Below are positions 46,653-55,584 of a stretch of DNA of 63,689 bases, in pieces (position 1 is the first letter of the stretch; every line of letters starts with the position of its first letter). A model generated the notes under the pieces. The model worked only from the letters and a program-made list of their open reading frames with translations, did not search any database and had not been told where the DNA came from. The stretch is from Bacteroidales bacterium UBA4116. GTDB taxonomy: Bacteria > Bacteroidota > Bacteroidia > Bacteroidales > Tannerellaceae. Location: assembly GCA_002381645.1 (NCBI GenBank), contig DFXE01000025.1, forward strand, positions 131,597 through 195,285, given 5' to 3'. The translations under genes and the position numbers were made by a program.

Positions 46653-47600
46653 ATGGCTGCAATTGCAAACAAATTAACGGAATTGATAGGTAATACTCCT
46701 TTATTAAGGTTGAATGCCTACGCTGAAAAACAACAGGTTGAAGCTAATCTGATTGGCAAGCTTGAGTATTTTAATCCTCTGGGAAGCGTAAAAGACCGGA
46801 TTGCCCTTGCTTTGATTGAAGATGCCGAAGCTAAAGGTGTATTGACCCCGGGGGCAACCATTATCGAACCTACCAGTGGAAATACAGGTATCGGACTTGC
46901 TTTTGTAGCTGTGACAAAAGGATACCGGTTGATATTGACCATGCCTGAAACCATGAGTACCGAACGGCGTAATCTTTTAAGGGCATTAGGCGCGGAACTG
47001 GTACTCACTGCCGGAGCCGAGGGCATGAAAGGCGCAATTGCCAAAGCGGAAGAACTGAAAAATGCTATTCCCGATTCTGTTATACTCCAGCAATTTGCCA
47101 ATCCTGCCAACCCCGGGGTACATTATCGTACCACCGCTGAAGAAATATGGAGAGATACCGGCGGGGAGGTTGATATGCTGGTTGCCGGTGTAGGTACAGG
47201 CGGTACAATAAGCGGTACCGGAAAACGGCTGAAGGAACTGAATCCACGTATCGAGGTAATAGCTGTTGAACCGGCTGACTCTCCGGTGCTGTCGGGTGGA
47301 GCTTCCGGACCTCATAAGATACAAGGTATAGGGGCGGGATTTATACCGGGAAACTACAACGCGGATGTTATCGACCGTATCATACAGGTAACGAACGACG
47401 ATGCCATACGTACCGGACGGGAGCTTGCGGCAACTGAAGGCCTGTTGACGGGTATATCGTCAGGAGCGGCTGTATACGCTGCTGTACAGCTCGCGCGGGA
47501 AGCTGAAAATAAGGGGAAGAACATCATTATCATACTGCCTGATACAGGAGAACGGTATTTGTCTACCCTGCTGTATGCCTTCAATGAATATCCTTTATAA
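46653..47600 (+). CDS. cysK: Cysteine synthase A (O-acetylserine sulfhydrylase)
   Basis: Makes cysteine from O-acetylserine and sulfide with PLP. The 315-residue protein has the PLP lysine K47 in PLGSVKDRIA, the substrate loop EPTSGNTGIGLA near residue 70, the phosphate-binding GVGTGGTISGTGK near 176-188 and a C-terminal DTGERYLS. All hallmarks are intact. It is the last chromosomal gene before the integrated element. Confidence 0.96.
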   Translation: MAAIANKLTELIGNTPLLRLNAYAEKQQVEANLIGKLEYFNPLGSVKDRIALALIEDAEAKGVLTPGATIIEPTSGNTGIGLAFVAVTKGYRLILTMPETMSTERRNLLRALGAELVLTAGAEGMKGAIAKAEELKNAIPDSVILQQFANPANPGVHYRTTAEEIWRDTGGEVDMLVAGVGTGGTISGTGKRLKELNPRIEVIAVEPADSPVLSGGASGPHKIQGIGAGFIPGNYNADVIDRIIQVTNDDAIRTGRELAATEGLLTGISSGAAVYAAVQLAREAENKGKNIIIILPDTGERYLSTLLYAFNEYPL

Positions 47601-47609
47601 TAGAGTTAT

Positions 47610-47653
47610 CCGTACTTTTCTCAAAAATAGTATGCTTTATGAGAAAAGTACGG
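47610..47653 (+). terminator. Hairpin after cysK
   Basis: A perfect 14-bp stem (ccgtacttttctca at 47610-47623, its complement at 47640-47653) with a 16-nt loop lies 10 nt after the cysK stop codon. It lacks a T-run, so termination or mRNA protection are both possible. Confidence 0.55.
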
Positions 47654-47732
47654 TTAAACCCTAAGGATATAGTTCCGCATACTTCTCTTCTCTTTTTAGG
47701 TTGCAATAGGAGTCGTTTATAAGTGGCTACTA

Positions 47733-47832
47733 TTTGTTAAACAGAGCCTATGCTACTGTTTAACAAAGCACATGTTACTGTTTAACAAAGTATATGTTAA
47801 CGTTTAACAAAAACTTTTCCGTGTTTAACAAG
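47733..47832. repeat. Iteron-like array of GTTTAACAAA motifs
   Basis: Four direct copies of gtttaacaaa/g begin at 47758, 47780, 47802 and 47823, a 21-22-bp period, and one inverted copy (tttgttaaac) lies at 47733-47742. The linkers between the first three are also similar. The array lies in the chromosome between cysK and the displaced tRNA half. The rest of 47833-48015 contains nothing else I can name. Confidence 0.65.
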
Positions 47833-48022
47833 AAAAATAACCTTATTACACACCGCCGGATTAAATCTACTGTTTTTGTTTGTAAATAGCTGATTTTTAG
47901 TGTCGGAATGAAAAGATTTAAACCCGCGCACACACGCTCCCCGGTTTCTATATAATTCATTCAAATTTTAATCTGAACGCTTTCTGATAACTTATTTGCA
48001 TGCAATTCGCATGTAAATAAAA

Positions 48023-48050
48023 AGAGACTTACAATTCCTCGTAAGTCTCT
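48023..48050 (-). terminator. Original terminator of the tRNA-Met gene
   Basis: A 10-bp stem agagacttac / gtaagtctct with an 8-nt loop is followed on the minus strand by TTTTTATTT. It lies directly beyond the displaced tRNA 3' half, so it was the native tRNA terminator before the element integrated. Confidence 0.7.
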
Positions 48051-48059
48051 GATTTCTGA

Positions 48060-48105
48060 GTAGCGAGACCCGGGATTGAACCGGGGACCTCATGATTATG
48101 AATCA
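48060..48105 (-). repeat. Attachment-site repeat, left (displaced tRNA 3' half)
   Basis: Identical over 46 bp to 60940-60985. It contains the T-arm, variable region, anticodon and acceptor 3' strand of tRNA-Met but no 5' half, so it is not a functional tRNA. Identity stops abruptly after aatca, where the element begins. Confidence 0.9.
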
Positions 48106-48228
48106 AATTTGATGTGTTTTCTTCGTTTTGTATCTATTTGCCTATTTTGGCAAGAATCAGTAAATCTGCATGTTAATCCAATTTTATATTGTCGATAATT
48201 TGCTTGATTTAGATTGAATCGCTATGTT

Positions 48229-48250
48229 TGTGTGCAAATTGTGTGCAAAT
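48229..48250 (+). repeat. 22-bp terminal direct repeat, left copy
   Basis: Two tandem tgtgcaaat units, exactly repeated near the right end at 60870-60891. An inverted ttgcacac follows at 48255-48262. It lies just upstream of the integrase start and is a candidate arm-type binding site for the integrase. Confidence 0.65.
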
Positions 48251-48279
48251 TTTCTTGCACACAAAACAAAAGAAAGCAT

Positions 48280-49509
48280 ATGTTTAACTACGCGAATAAT
48301 GGCATTACAGTATCTTCAATCCTTGATCAACGCAGGGAAAGGAAAGACGGTGTTTATCCGGTAAAGATACGAGTTACTTTCAAAAGAGAGCGCAAATATT
48401 ACTCAACCGGGAAGAATTTGAGTGTAGAAGAGTGGGAAAAGCTGGCAGAAACGAAGAGTAAGAAGCAAATTTCTATTCGTACAGATGTCCAGTACTCCTT
48501 TGATAAAGTAAAGAATGCTGTAATTCTTTTAGAGCGAGAGGATAAATTCTCGTTTACTGCATTGAGTAGCTATTTGGGGAAAAGTTCTCTTGAGACATTG
48601 AATGCTTTGTTTCAGATCAAAATTGACACTCTGCTTGAGAATAATCAGATAAACACTTACCAATATTATGCGTACACGCTGAAGAGTGTGGAAGAGTTTG
48701 CCGGAAAGCAAATTTCTCTGTCAGCGATTACTCCTGAATGGATGCAGAAGTATGAAAAATTCCTCTTAAGCGAAGGAAAAACTTACACAACGATTGGGAT
48801 GCGAGGGCGAGCTATTCGAACGATCATGAATACGGCTTTGGAAATGCATCTAATAAAAGAGAGCCAATATCCTTTCGGACATGGGAAATATGAGATACCT
48901 ACTGGACAAGGACGAAAGCTGGCGCTTACTTTACCTCAGATAAAGGCATTGGTTACATATACGGATGGCTTTGAAGGGACAGAGCATTTTCGGGACTTAT
49001 GGTTCTTTTCTTACTTATGCAATGGCATTAACTTTGCAGACCTTATTACCCTAAAGTATTCAGATATACAAAATGGAGATATCTATTTTACCAGAGCAAA
49101 AACAATGTACACATCTAAGGTAAAAAAAGAAATATGCGCAATTGTTACACCTGAAATGCAAGCGATCATTGACAGATGGGGCGTGCCTAATAAAGATCCG
49201 AATGCATATATCTTTGGATTTTTGAAAGGGGATGAGACTCCGATGCAGATAAAGAGCCGGACAAGAGACGTTATTAGTCGTTGCAATAAGTACCTAAAGA
49301 AAATAGGTAAGGCTATTGGTATTGAAGGCTTGAGCACATATACAGCACGGCATTCCTATGCGACGGTTCTGAAACGCTCTGGTGCAAACATTGCTTATAT
49401 ATCTGAAAGTTTAGGGCATAACGACCTGAAGACAACTGAGAACTATTTGGCATCCTTCGAAAGAGAAGAAAGGGAGAAGAATGCGAAACTGTTGACGAAT
49501 TTTGGATGA
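48280..49509 (+). CDS. Tyrosine recombinase/integrase (IntDOT-like)
   Basis: Integrates and excises the element at the tRNA-Met 3' half. The start is the ATG at 48280 (409 residues); the frame is open further upstream but runs through the 22-bp terminal repeat. Domains: N-terminal arm-binding region (~5-80), SAM-like core-binding domain (~105-195) and catalytic domain (~215-400). The catalytic domain has TARHSYAT (Arg-His), LGHNDLKTTENY with the His and the nucleophilic Tyr, and an Asn in YLCNGINFADLI where most tyrosine recombinases have the first Arg. Loss of that Arg is known from CTnDOT-type integrases. Confidence 0.93.
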   Translation: MFNYANNGITVSSILDQRRERKDGVYPVKIRVTFKRERKYYSTGKNLSVEEWEKLAETKSKKQISIRTDVQYSFDKVKNAVILLEREDKFSFTALSSYLGKSSLETLNALFQIKIDTLLENNQINTYQYYAYTLKSVEEFAGKQISLSAITPEWMQKYEKFLLSEGKTYTTIGMRGRAIRTIMNTALEMHLIKESQYPFGHGKYEIPTGQGRKLALTLPQIKALVTYTDGFEGTEHFRDLWFFSYLCNGINFADLITLKYSDIQNGDIYFTRAKTMYTSKVKKEICAIVTPEMQAIIDRWGVPNKDPNAYIFGFLKGDETPMQIKSRTRDVISRCNKYLKKIGKAIGIEGLSTYTARHSYATVLKRSGANIAYISESLGHNDLKTTENYLASFEREEREKNAKLLTNFG

Positions 49510-49611
49510 AATCATGAGGAGATGAGACTATATAAAATGCAAAAACCCCGAAGTTTGTTATTGCTAACAGGGACAACGAGGTATCACAATGCAAATGTAC
49601 AACTTTATTTT

Positions 49612-49619
49612 TATCTTTG
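49612..49619 (+). promoter_or_regulatory. -7 box upstream of the Abi gene
   Basis: The octamer tatctttg matches TAnnTTTG and ends 29 nt before the Abi start codon at 49649. No -33 box is clear. Confidence 0.45.
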
Positions 49620-49648
49620 CAAATCATAGCGTAAAAAAAGTAGAAATC

Positions 49649-50317
49649 ATGAATTACACTCAATATGAGAAAGCGTTATCGCATCCTAGAATATCTCGAT
49701 ATGCCGCTGCTTGCAAGAACGATAAAAACAAAGCTTTAATTTTGTATCGGTACAATATTAAGCTCTGTCAAAAGTTTTATGGAGTTTTGGGTGTATTAGA
49801 AGTTGTTCTACGTAATGCGGTTAACGACCACTATTGCTCTACATTTTCAGACCCTGAATGGATAATTACTCAGACTAATTCAGGCTTCTTAGTTCCATCT
49901 CAAACTGAAATATTTAAAGAACGAGATAAGCTGGTAAGAAAGGGGACTTATTCTCATAACAAATTAGTTGCTTCTTTGAGCTTTGGAACTTGGACGATCT
50001 TGTTCTCAAAAAAATACTATAAAAATGCCGGAAAAACTCTGTTGCAAATATTTCCTCGCAAAGCTCACGCTATGAATCAAAAACAGATATATGGAGAACT
50101 TGATTGTATTAGAGGTTTTAGAAATAGGATAGCCCATCATGAGCCTATTTGCTTTGATGGAGCGGGCAATATAAATATTGATTATGCAAAATTTGCCTAC
50201 GATTTAATTTTACAATACATTGATTTTATGGGATATAATACTAATGAAATACTTTATGGGGTTGAGACCCCTGTCTGTATTTTCCCTAAGATACAAGAAC
50301 TGGCTGATTCGATATAA
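49649..50317 (+). CDS. Abi-family (AbiD/AbiF-like) HEPN protein
   Basis: A 222-residue protein from the ATG at 49649; the frame is open 20 codons further up. It matches the Abi_2 group of phage abortive-infection proteins: KFYGVLGVLEVVLRNAVNDHY near residue 45, LVASLSFGTWTILFSKKYY near 110 and the conserved FRNRIAHHEPI at 157-167. The latter contains an R-x4-H (R158, H163), the active-site motif of HEPN ribonucleases. Members block phage growth in Lactococcus. Here it lies between integrase and replication genes and abuts the small HTH gene (2-nt gap), a position that is common for Abi genes in mobilizable elements. Confidence 0.85.
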   Translation: MNYTQYEKALSHPRISRYAAACKNDKNKALILYRYNIKLCQKFYGVLGVLEVVLRNAVNDHYCSTFSDPEWIITQTNSGFLVPSQTEIFKERDKLVRKGTYSHNKLVASLSFGTWTILFSKKYYKNAGKTLLQIFPRKAHAMNQKQIYGELDCIRGFRNRIAHHEPICFDGAGNINIDYAKFAYDLILQYIDFMGYNTNEILYGVETPVCIFPKIQELADSI

Positions 50318-50319
50318 CC

Positions 50320-50721
50320 ATGCCCCGTCGCAAGAAAATAACCATCAAAGCAAAAGATACTCCTATCTTTGACCTACTCGCATCCGAGTTGTCAAATAAT
50401 TCGGAGCTGGCGACGGATTATGACATGGACTCCATCGAGATCACTATCACAAAGAAACACCAACCTTATATATTGGATGCAGACAAAGCCATCTCCAACC
50501 TTCAACACTACTATGTAGCCAACAAACAATTTATAGAACACTTCGCCGGCAAGCCGATTATCTCCAAACACCTTTTAGCTAAGATGATGAAAGTCTCCCG
50601 TCCTACCGTAGATCAGTGGTTAGAAAAGGGCTTCATCTCTCAATCTGTCATGACCGGCATTAAGATCACCAGCTTCGATTTGGACGAAGTAATAGAGCAG
50701 CTTCGCAAACAAAAACAATAA
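50320..50721 (+). CDS. Small helix-turn-helix protein
   Basis: A 133-residue basic protein. The C-terminal half has a helix-turn-helix reading SKHLLAKMMKVSRPTVDQWLE, similar to the excisionase/MerR-like HTH_17 fold, with FDLDEVIEQLRKQKQ at the end. The N terminus is charged (MPRRKKITIKAKD). It probably controls excision or expression of the element. It follows the Abi gene by 2 nt. Confidence 0.65.
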   Translation: MPRRKKITIKAKDTPIFDLLASELSNNSELATDYDMDSIEITITKKHQPYILDADKAISNLQHYYVANKQFIEHFAGKPIISKHLLAKMMKVSRPTVDQWLEKGFISQSVMTGIKITSFDLDEVIEQLRKQKQ

Positions 50722-50978
50722 AAAGCAATTTCTTTTTTTTGACTTTACAAAGAAGTGACAAATATGCACTTTTGGGGCAATTCAGTCATTTATCTCCCCT
50801 ATTAACTGCCTGCGTTGTAGCCTATGGCAGCCTTTGTCTCCGCTTCTTGTCTCTTTGTCCTACCTGTGTAAACTGATTCCCGATTTTATAACTATTTATA
50901 CCTAACCGTTCTTTGCGCTATCGATCGATTAGTAATGCTGTGACGACAGCTTATTATTAACTTGATAAATAACGCATT

Positions 50979-51320
50979 ATGACAAACATTATTTTAACAA
51001 CGTCCGAGGAACTTCGGGCGATCATCAGCGAAGAAGTGTCCAAAGCTTTTCCGGTAGAATCTACCCCCAAAGAGCTTCCCGATACAATAACATTGGATAC
51101 CGCTATTCAAGTGCTTGAAGAGTATGGATATCCTACCTCTAAAGCAAAGATATACAAACTTACATCTACCGGCTCTATGCCTTTTCGTAAATATGGAAAC
51201 AAACTTGTCTTTTCAAGAAAAGAACTTATCCTATGGGCTGATGGACAAACCAAATCCCATCAGGATCATATTACTTCGGTTAATCTCACTCTTGCTAAGA
51301 GTGCCAAACGTAAAAAGTAG
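50979..51320 (+). CDS. Excisionase-like helix-turn-helix protein
   Basis: A 113-residue DNA-binding protein. Residues ~40-90 read ITLDTAIQVLEEYGYPTSKA then IYKLTSTGSMPFRKYGNKLV, the winged HTH_17 pattern of excisionase-family proteins in Bacteroides mobile elements. It precedes the primase-helicase gene by 12 nt and likely acts in excision or replication control. The 257-bp spacer before it (50722-50978) shows no gene. Confidence 0.72.
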   Translation: MTNIILTTSEELRAIISEEVSKAFPVESTPKELPDTITLDTAIQVLEEYGYPTSKAKIYKLTSTGSMPFRKYGNKLVFSRKELILWADGQTKSHQDHITSVNLTLAKSAKRKK

Positions 51321-51332
51321 GAGGATGCGACC

Positions 51333-52535
51333 ATGAAAGAAAAAGGAAACACCTCGGAGAAGTTCCTCAGGGTTGGCACCACACTGTATAAAACAGTGCA
51401 TCGCCCTCTTATCAGTGGTGATTATATCGAAGAAAAGATTCCATGGAGCTACGAAACGCTTCGGCAGGACTATGGCAAGAACAACCTGCCGGAGATAGAT
51501 AAATATGATGGTTTCTGTATTATACCTGACCATATCAACTATAAACAGGTACATGGGAAATATCTTAATCAGTATGAACCCATTAATCACACCCCAACAG
51601 CAGGGGACTTTCCGTATATCCGTTCATTCCTAACACATATTTTCGGAGAACAACTGGAGCTTGGTTTGGATTATCTGCAGATTCTCTACATGAAACCGAC
51701 ACAAATGCTTCCTATCTTATTACTGGTATCCAACGAACGGAATACCGGTAAAACGACATTCCTTCGTTTCTTAAAGATGATCTTTGGAAAGAATGCCACT
51801 TTTAATTCAAACGAGGATTTCCGCAGTCAGTTTAACGCAGACTGGGCACACAGGTTATTAGTCTTGGTGGATGAACTTCTACTGAACAAGATGGAAGACA
51901 CCGAAAAGATAAAGAATCTATCTACCGCAGGGGATTATAAGATAGAAGCCAAAGGGAAAGACCGCAAAGAGATAGAGTTCTTTGCCAAATTTGTTCTTTG
52001 CTCTAACAATGAGAAGAATCCGATTATCATTCCAAAAGAAGAGGTAAGGTTCTGGGTACGCAAGATAAATCCGATAGAAAAGGATAATATCTACCTAAGA
52101 AACTTTATGATGAAGGAGATTCCTCATTTTCTTCACTTTTTACTAAACAGGGAGCTATCCACAAAGAATGAATCCCGTATGTGGTTTAATCCTTCTCTAT
52201 TGGAAACATCGGCTCTTCTCAAAATCAAGAAATATAACACCAACAAGATTGAAGCAGAGATAGCTGCTTATTGCTCGGATGTTATGGATAAGCTTGGAGA
52301 GGCTAAGATGTTTTGCTGCCCTAAAGACTTTATGGATACTATTCGTGATGCTGGGCTTAAAGCTGACATAACCCAAATACGCAATATCCTTAAGGATGGC
52401 TGGGGACTTCGCTCTGATAAAAATAGTGATTACACTTTCTATTACATAGGAATAGAAGGAAATCTCATTCCTATGAAAAGAAAAGGAAGGTACTTGGAAG
52501 TAAAGCGGCAGCTTATTGATGAAATTCTGTTGTAA
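51333..52535 (+). CDS. Primase-helicase family protein (SF3-like ATPase)
   Basis: A 400-residue replication protein of the element. A Walker A motif lies at residues 134-142 (NERNTGKTT, K140), a Walker B-like LLVLVDELLL near 177 and an Asn-containing sensor VLCSNNEKNPI near 227, as in superfamily 3 helicases with DUF5906-like domains. A GAGGA-type ribosome site lies at 51320. It probably loads at an element origin after excision or transfer. Confidence 0.85.
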   Translation: MKEKGNTSEKFLRVGTTLYKTVHRPLISGDYIEEKIPWSYETLRQDYGKNNLPEIDKYDGFCIIPDHINYKQVHGKYLNQYEPINHTPTAGDFPYIRSFLTHIFGEQLELGLDYLQILYMKPTQMLPILLLVSNERNTGKTTFLRFLKMIFGKNATFNSNEDFRSQFNADWAHRLLVLVDELLLNKMEDTEKIKNLSTAGDYKIEAKGKDRKEIEFFAKFVLCSNNEKNPIIIPKEEVRFWVRKINPIEKDNIYLRNFMMKEIPHFLHFLLNRELSTKNESRMWFNPSLLETSALLKIKKYNTNKIEAEIAAYCSDVMDKLGEAKMFCCPKDFMDTIRDAGLKADITQIRNILKDGWGLRSDKNSDYTFYYIGIEGNLIPMKRKGRYLEVKRQLIDEILL

Positions 52536-52737
52536 TGTATTGTTCTAAGATTTAAGTGTATGAAAATCAAAGAGTATACTATTTCAACAGCAACACAACA
52601 AACGCACAACTAAATAATCATTGTTGTGAACAGCCTGCAACGTTATTTTGGCTTGTTGGGGATTTGTTGGGCGAATAAGAGTCTATACAACAGGATATTA
52701 TCTGTATTTCACCACAAAACAACAAAGAATTTTAATT

Positions 52738-53619
52738 ATGATAAGTAACGACATAATGAGTATAAGCATACGGGAGTATCTTATACGGATGGGAGTCAAT
52801 CCCGTAAGAGAGAATAATCAGAAAGGGATGTTTCTTTCTCCTTTTAGAAAAGAGACAACGGCAAGTCTGAGTGTTAACTATACAAAGAACCTATGGTTTG
52901 ATCATGGACTTAGTCTGGGAGGCAATATCGTTAACCTGATATCACGTTTAGAGGGCTGCTCTTTTGCTGAAGCTGCCCAAAGGCTCGAAGAGGGTTCTTT
53001 TTCTTTTCATAGGAAGGATATACCTATACTGGAAAAGCGAGAGTCCGAGATAACCATACATAACATACAGGCATTGGCTAATCCGGCTTTATTGGAATAC
53101 TTGAAAGAAAGGAAAATCTCTATCGACATCGCAAAGGCAAACTGTGAGGAGGTTTACTACTCGGTAAACGATAAATCTTATTTTGCTATCGGTTTTAAGA
53201 GCGATACCGGAGGGTATGAACTAAGGAGTAAGTATTTCAAAGGGTGTACATCTAAAGATATTACTTCATATACCTCTGGGCAAAGTAGTTGCCAACTATT
53301 CGAGGGATTTATGGATTACCTATCATTCCTAACGATAAAGAACTGGCAACGCTCACCGGTAGATGTAATCATTTTGAACTCGTTGGCAAATCTGCCGAAA
53401 GTTGAAAACACACTTGCCGGATATAACTCGGTCGCTCTTTTCCTTGATAACGATGAAGCCGGAAAGCGAGCTGTTCAGAGTTTACGCTCGGTTTGTAAAG
53501 AGGTCATCGACCAGTCTGCACACTATGCAAATCATAAAGACCTGAACGACTATTTATGCAGTCGTTCCGTCCCGAAGCAAACCGTAATAAAGAAGCCGGG
53601 CAGAGGTCTAAGGATGTAA
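52738..53619 (+). CDS. Toprim/CHC2-like DNA primase without zinc ligands
   Basis: A 293-residue primase. The start is the ATG at 52738. Residues ~8-80 correspond to the CHC2 zinc-binding domain, but the cysteines and histidine are replaced (FLSPFRKETTASLSVNYT, NLWFDHGLSLGGNIV). A Toprim region follows (LFEGFMDYLSFLTI near 185, VALFLDNDEAGKRAV near 235) with the acidic E and DxD residues kept. It works with the upstream helicase in replication of the element. Metal-free variants are common in Bacteroides mobilizable elements. Confidence 0.82.
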   Translation: MISNDIMSISIREYLIRMGVNPVRENNQKGMFLSPFRKETTASLSVNYTKNLWFDHGLSLGGNIVNLISRLEGCSFAEAAQRLEEGSFSFHRKDIPILEKRESEITIHNIQALANPALLEYLKERKISIDIAKANCEEVYYSVNDKSYFAIGFKSDTGGYELRSKYFKGCTSKDITSYTSGQSSCQLFEGFMDYLSFLTIKNWQRSPVDVIILNSLANLPKVENTLAGYNSVALFLDNDEAGKRAVQSLRSVCKEVIDQSAHYANHKDLNDYLCSRSVPKQTVIKKPGRGLRM

Positions 53620-53876
53620 TCTGCCGCAGCGCCCCCGAAAGCTTTTCAAAAAAGCCATAGCTTATTAGGGAATTTTCTTACGCTATCGTTGCACTATCAC
53701 TAAAAATTCCCGAATAAGCCAAAGGTTTTCCCCCTTTGGAATCTCCCTTAGCGGTCTATCGACCGCAGTCGCCCAGAGCGACTATTCAATGTGCGAATCA
53801 TCTCTCTGCCGGTATAATTCTATCGGCAGGAGAGATTTCCACAAGCTAAATTTCAAACAAATTAATTGACATTATC
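53620..53876. other. Candidate oriT with four hairpins
   Basis: The 257-bp spacer before the relaxase gene contains a 17-bp inverted repeat with one mismatch (53660-53676 / 53703-53719), ccaaagg / cctttgg (53719-53739), gcggtc / gaccgc (53751-53766) and a 12-bp repeat with one bulge (53800-53811 / 53824-53836). Relaxase genes of the MobV group usually have their transfer origin directly upstream. Confidence 0.6.
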
Positions 53877-55334
53877 ATGGGATATGTTGTTTTCCATTTA
53901 GATAAGTCGCCCGGAAATGAGTCTGCCATGACAGATCATATCGAGCGAAAAGTAATACACCCAAATGTAGATCCTGACCGGATACATTTGAATAAGGAAC
54001 TCGTTGAGTTTCCTGATGGAATAAAAGACCGGACGGAAGCTATCCAACACAGATTGGAGACAGCAGGGCTTAAACGTCAGATAGGCAAGAACCAAGTGAA
54101 AGTAATTCGTGTTATGATCTCCGGCAGCCCCGAAGATATGAAACGAATAGAAAGTGAAGGAAAGCTGGATGACTGGTGCCGGGATAATATACACTACCTG
54201 AAAAATACATTCGGAGAAGACAATCTGGTTGCCGCTACTTTGCACATGGATGAAACTACTCCGCATATCCACGCTTCTATTGTTCCGATAGTAAGGGGCG
54301 AGCGAAGGCAGAAAAAGCCAAAAAAGAAACAGCAGGAAGGTAATCAGACACAGAATCCAAATGAAGAGCAAAAGGCAAAGCGCGCATACAAGAAGAAAGA
54401 CCCGAACAGACCACGCCTGTGCGTTGACGATGTAATGGCAAGGGAAAAATTGATAGAGTATCAAGATACTTACGCAGTGGCTATGGCTAAATATGGATTA
54501 AAGCGAGGTATAAAAGGCTCAGATGCCCGGCATATAACCTTGACGGAGCATTATCGCAACCAAACGATAGAGAGAAACAACTTGCAGATTAATATAGAAC
54601 AGCTCTTGGCGGTAGAAGAAGCCAAGCGGCAACGCATTGAGGAACTCAAACAAAAGGAACAGGAAGCCAAACTGAAATCCATTCAAGCAGAGGAACAAAA
54701 GCAACAGAAGGAATCGGAACTAAAAAAGACAGAAGAGAGCCTCAATCAAGTAAAAGGGCAACTCAAAACTGAAGAATTGAAAAGTAAAGTTGCCAATGTT
54801 GGATCCAATATAATGGATGGCATCGGTTCCATGATAGGCATTTCTAAAGTCAAGCAACTGCAGCAAGAAATTGATGACCTAAAGAAGGAGAAAAAGTCCC
54901 AGCAGCAGGAGATAACCATTCTAAATCAAACTATAACCCGGGAACGTAAAGAAAATGAGCAAAAGACAAGAGAGCTGAAAGTTGAATTGAATAAAATTTA
55001 TGATTGGTTGCCGGAAACCAAGTCGCTAGTAAATTGGGGAGAGTATTGCAAGAATATAGGTTTCTCGGATAGTCAAGCCAAAGACTTAGTCAATATGCGT
55101 CCGATCTATTTTTCAGGGGAATTGTATTCAAAGGAGCATTCTCAACGATTTAAGGCTCACAATTCGGAATTTCGTTTGGAAAAAGATATCAAGCGAGGTA
55201 TATTTAGTCTGCTGATTAACAAGATTGACATTTTCGATTGGTTCAAGCAGAAGCATCGAGAGTTCTTAGAAGCTATAGGAATAAGACCTAAACAGAGATT
55301 AGAGGCAGAGCAGAGCAATAGCTTTAGGATATAA
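53877..55334 (+). CDS. MobV-family relaxase (Mob/Pre)
   Basis: Nicks the transfer origin and leads the DNA strand during mobilization. The 485-residue protein has the MobV catalytic motif HMDETTPHIH at residues 123-132 (H123, D125, E126, H130, H132) and a basic KKPKKKQQEG stretch near 147. A long coiled coil (~220-385, rich in K, E and Q) precedes the C-terminal domain. The helper conjugation machinery must come from elsewhere. Confidence 0.9.
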   Translation: MGYVVFHLDKSPGNESAMTDHIERKVIHPNVDPDRIHLNKELVEFPDGIKDRTEAIQHRLETAGLKRQIGKNQVKVIRVMISGSPEDMKRIESEGKLDDWCRDNIHYLKNTFGEDNLVAATLHMDETTPHIHASIVPIVRGERRQKKPKKKQQEGNQTQNPNEEQKAKRAYKKKDPNRPRLCVDDVMAREKLIEYQDTYAVAMAKYGLKRGIKGSDARHITLTEHYRNQTIERNNLQINIEQLLAVEEAKRQRIEELKQKEQEAKLKSIQAEEQKQQKESELKKTEESLNQVKGQLKTEELKSKVANVGSNIMDGIGSMIGISKVKQLQQEIDDLKKEKKSQQQEITILNQTITRERKENEQKTRELKVELNKIYDWLPETKSLVNWGEYCKNIGFSDSQAKDLVNMRPIYFSGELYSKEHSQRFKAHNSEFRLEKDIKRGIFSLLINKIDIFDWFKQKHREFLEAIGIRPKQRLEAEQSNSFRI

Positions 55335-55539
55335 GTTGAGTAAATACAGAACCCTCTTGTTATTGGTATAGGAACATAGCTTTATGGACAGTACCCTCAG
55401 TATATAAGGTTCTGAGCAAAGATTAAATGATGTCAAAAGACGCTATTGAGAGTATTTACATAAGGTGGAAACCCATGTATAATATTTTCACTCAAAGAAC
55501 ATTAATTAGGAAAAACTTATAAGTGTGTGGGAAAAAATG

Positions 55540-55547
55540 TAATTTTG
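55540..55547 (+). promoter_or_regulatory. -7 box of the cargo operon
   Basis: The octamer taattttg matches TAnnTTTG and lies 37 nt before the kinase start at 55585. The sequence agggag just ahead of the ATG is a plausible ribosome-binding site. The 250-bp spacer from 55335 separates the cargo from the relaxase gene. Confidence 0.5.
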
Positions 55548-55584
55548 CCTTAATTGCAAAGTTGCACAATTACAAATAGGGAGT

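Noticed and set aside
48061..48105. Second tRNA gene
   Set aside because: Only the 3' half of the tRNA is present; the sequence leaves the cloverleaf right after the anticodon stem. It is an attachment-site relic.
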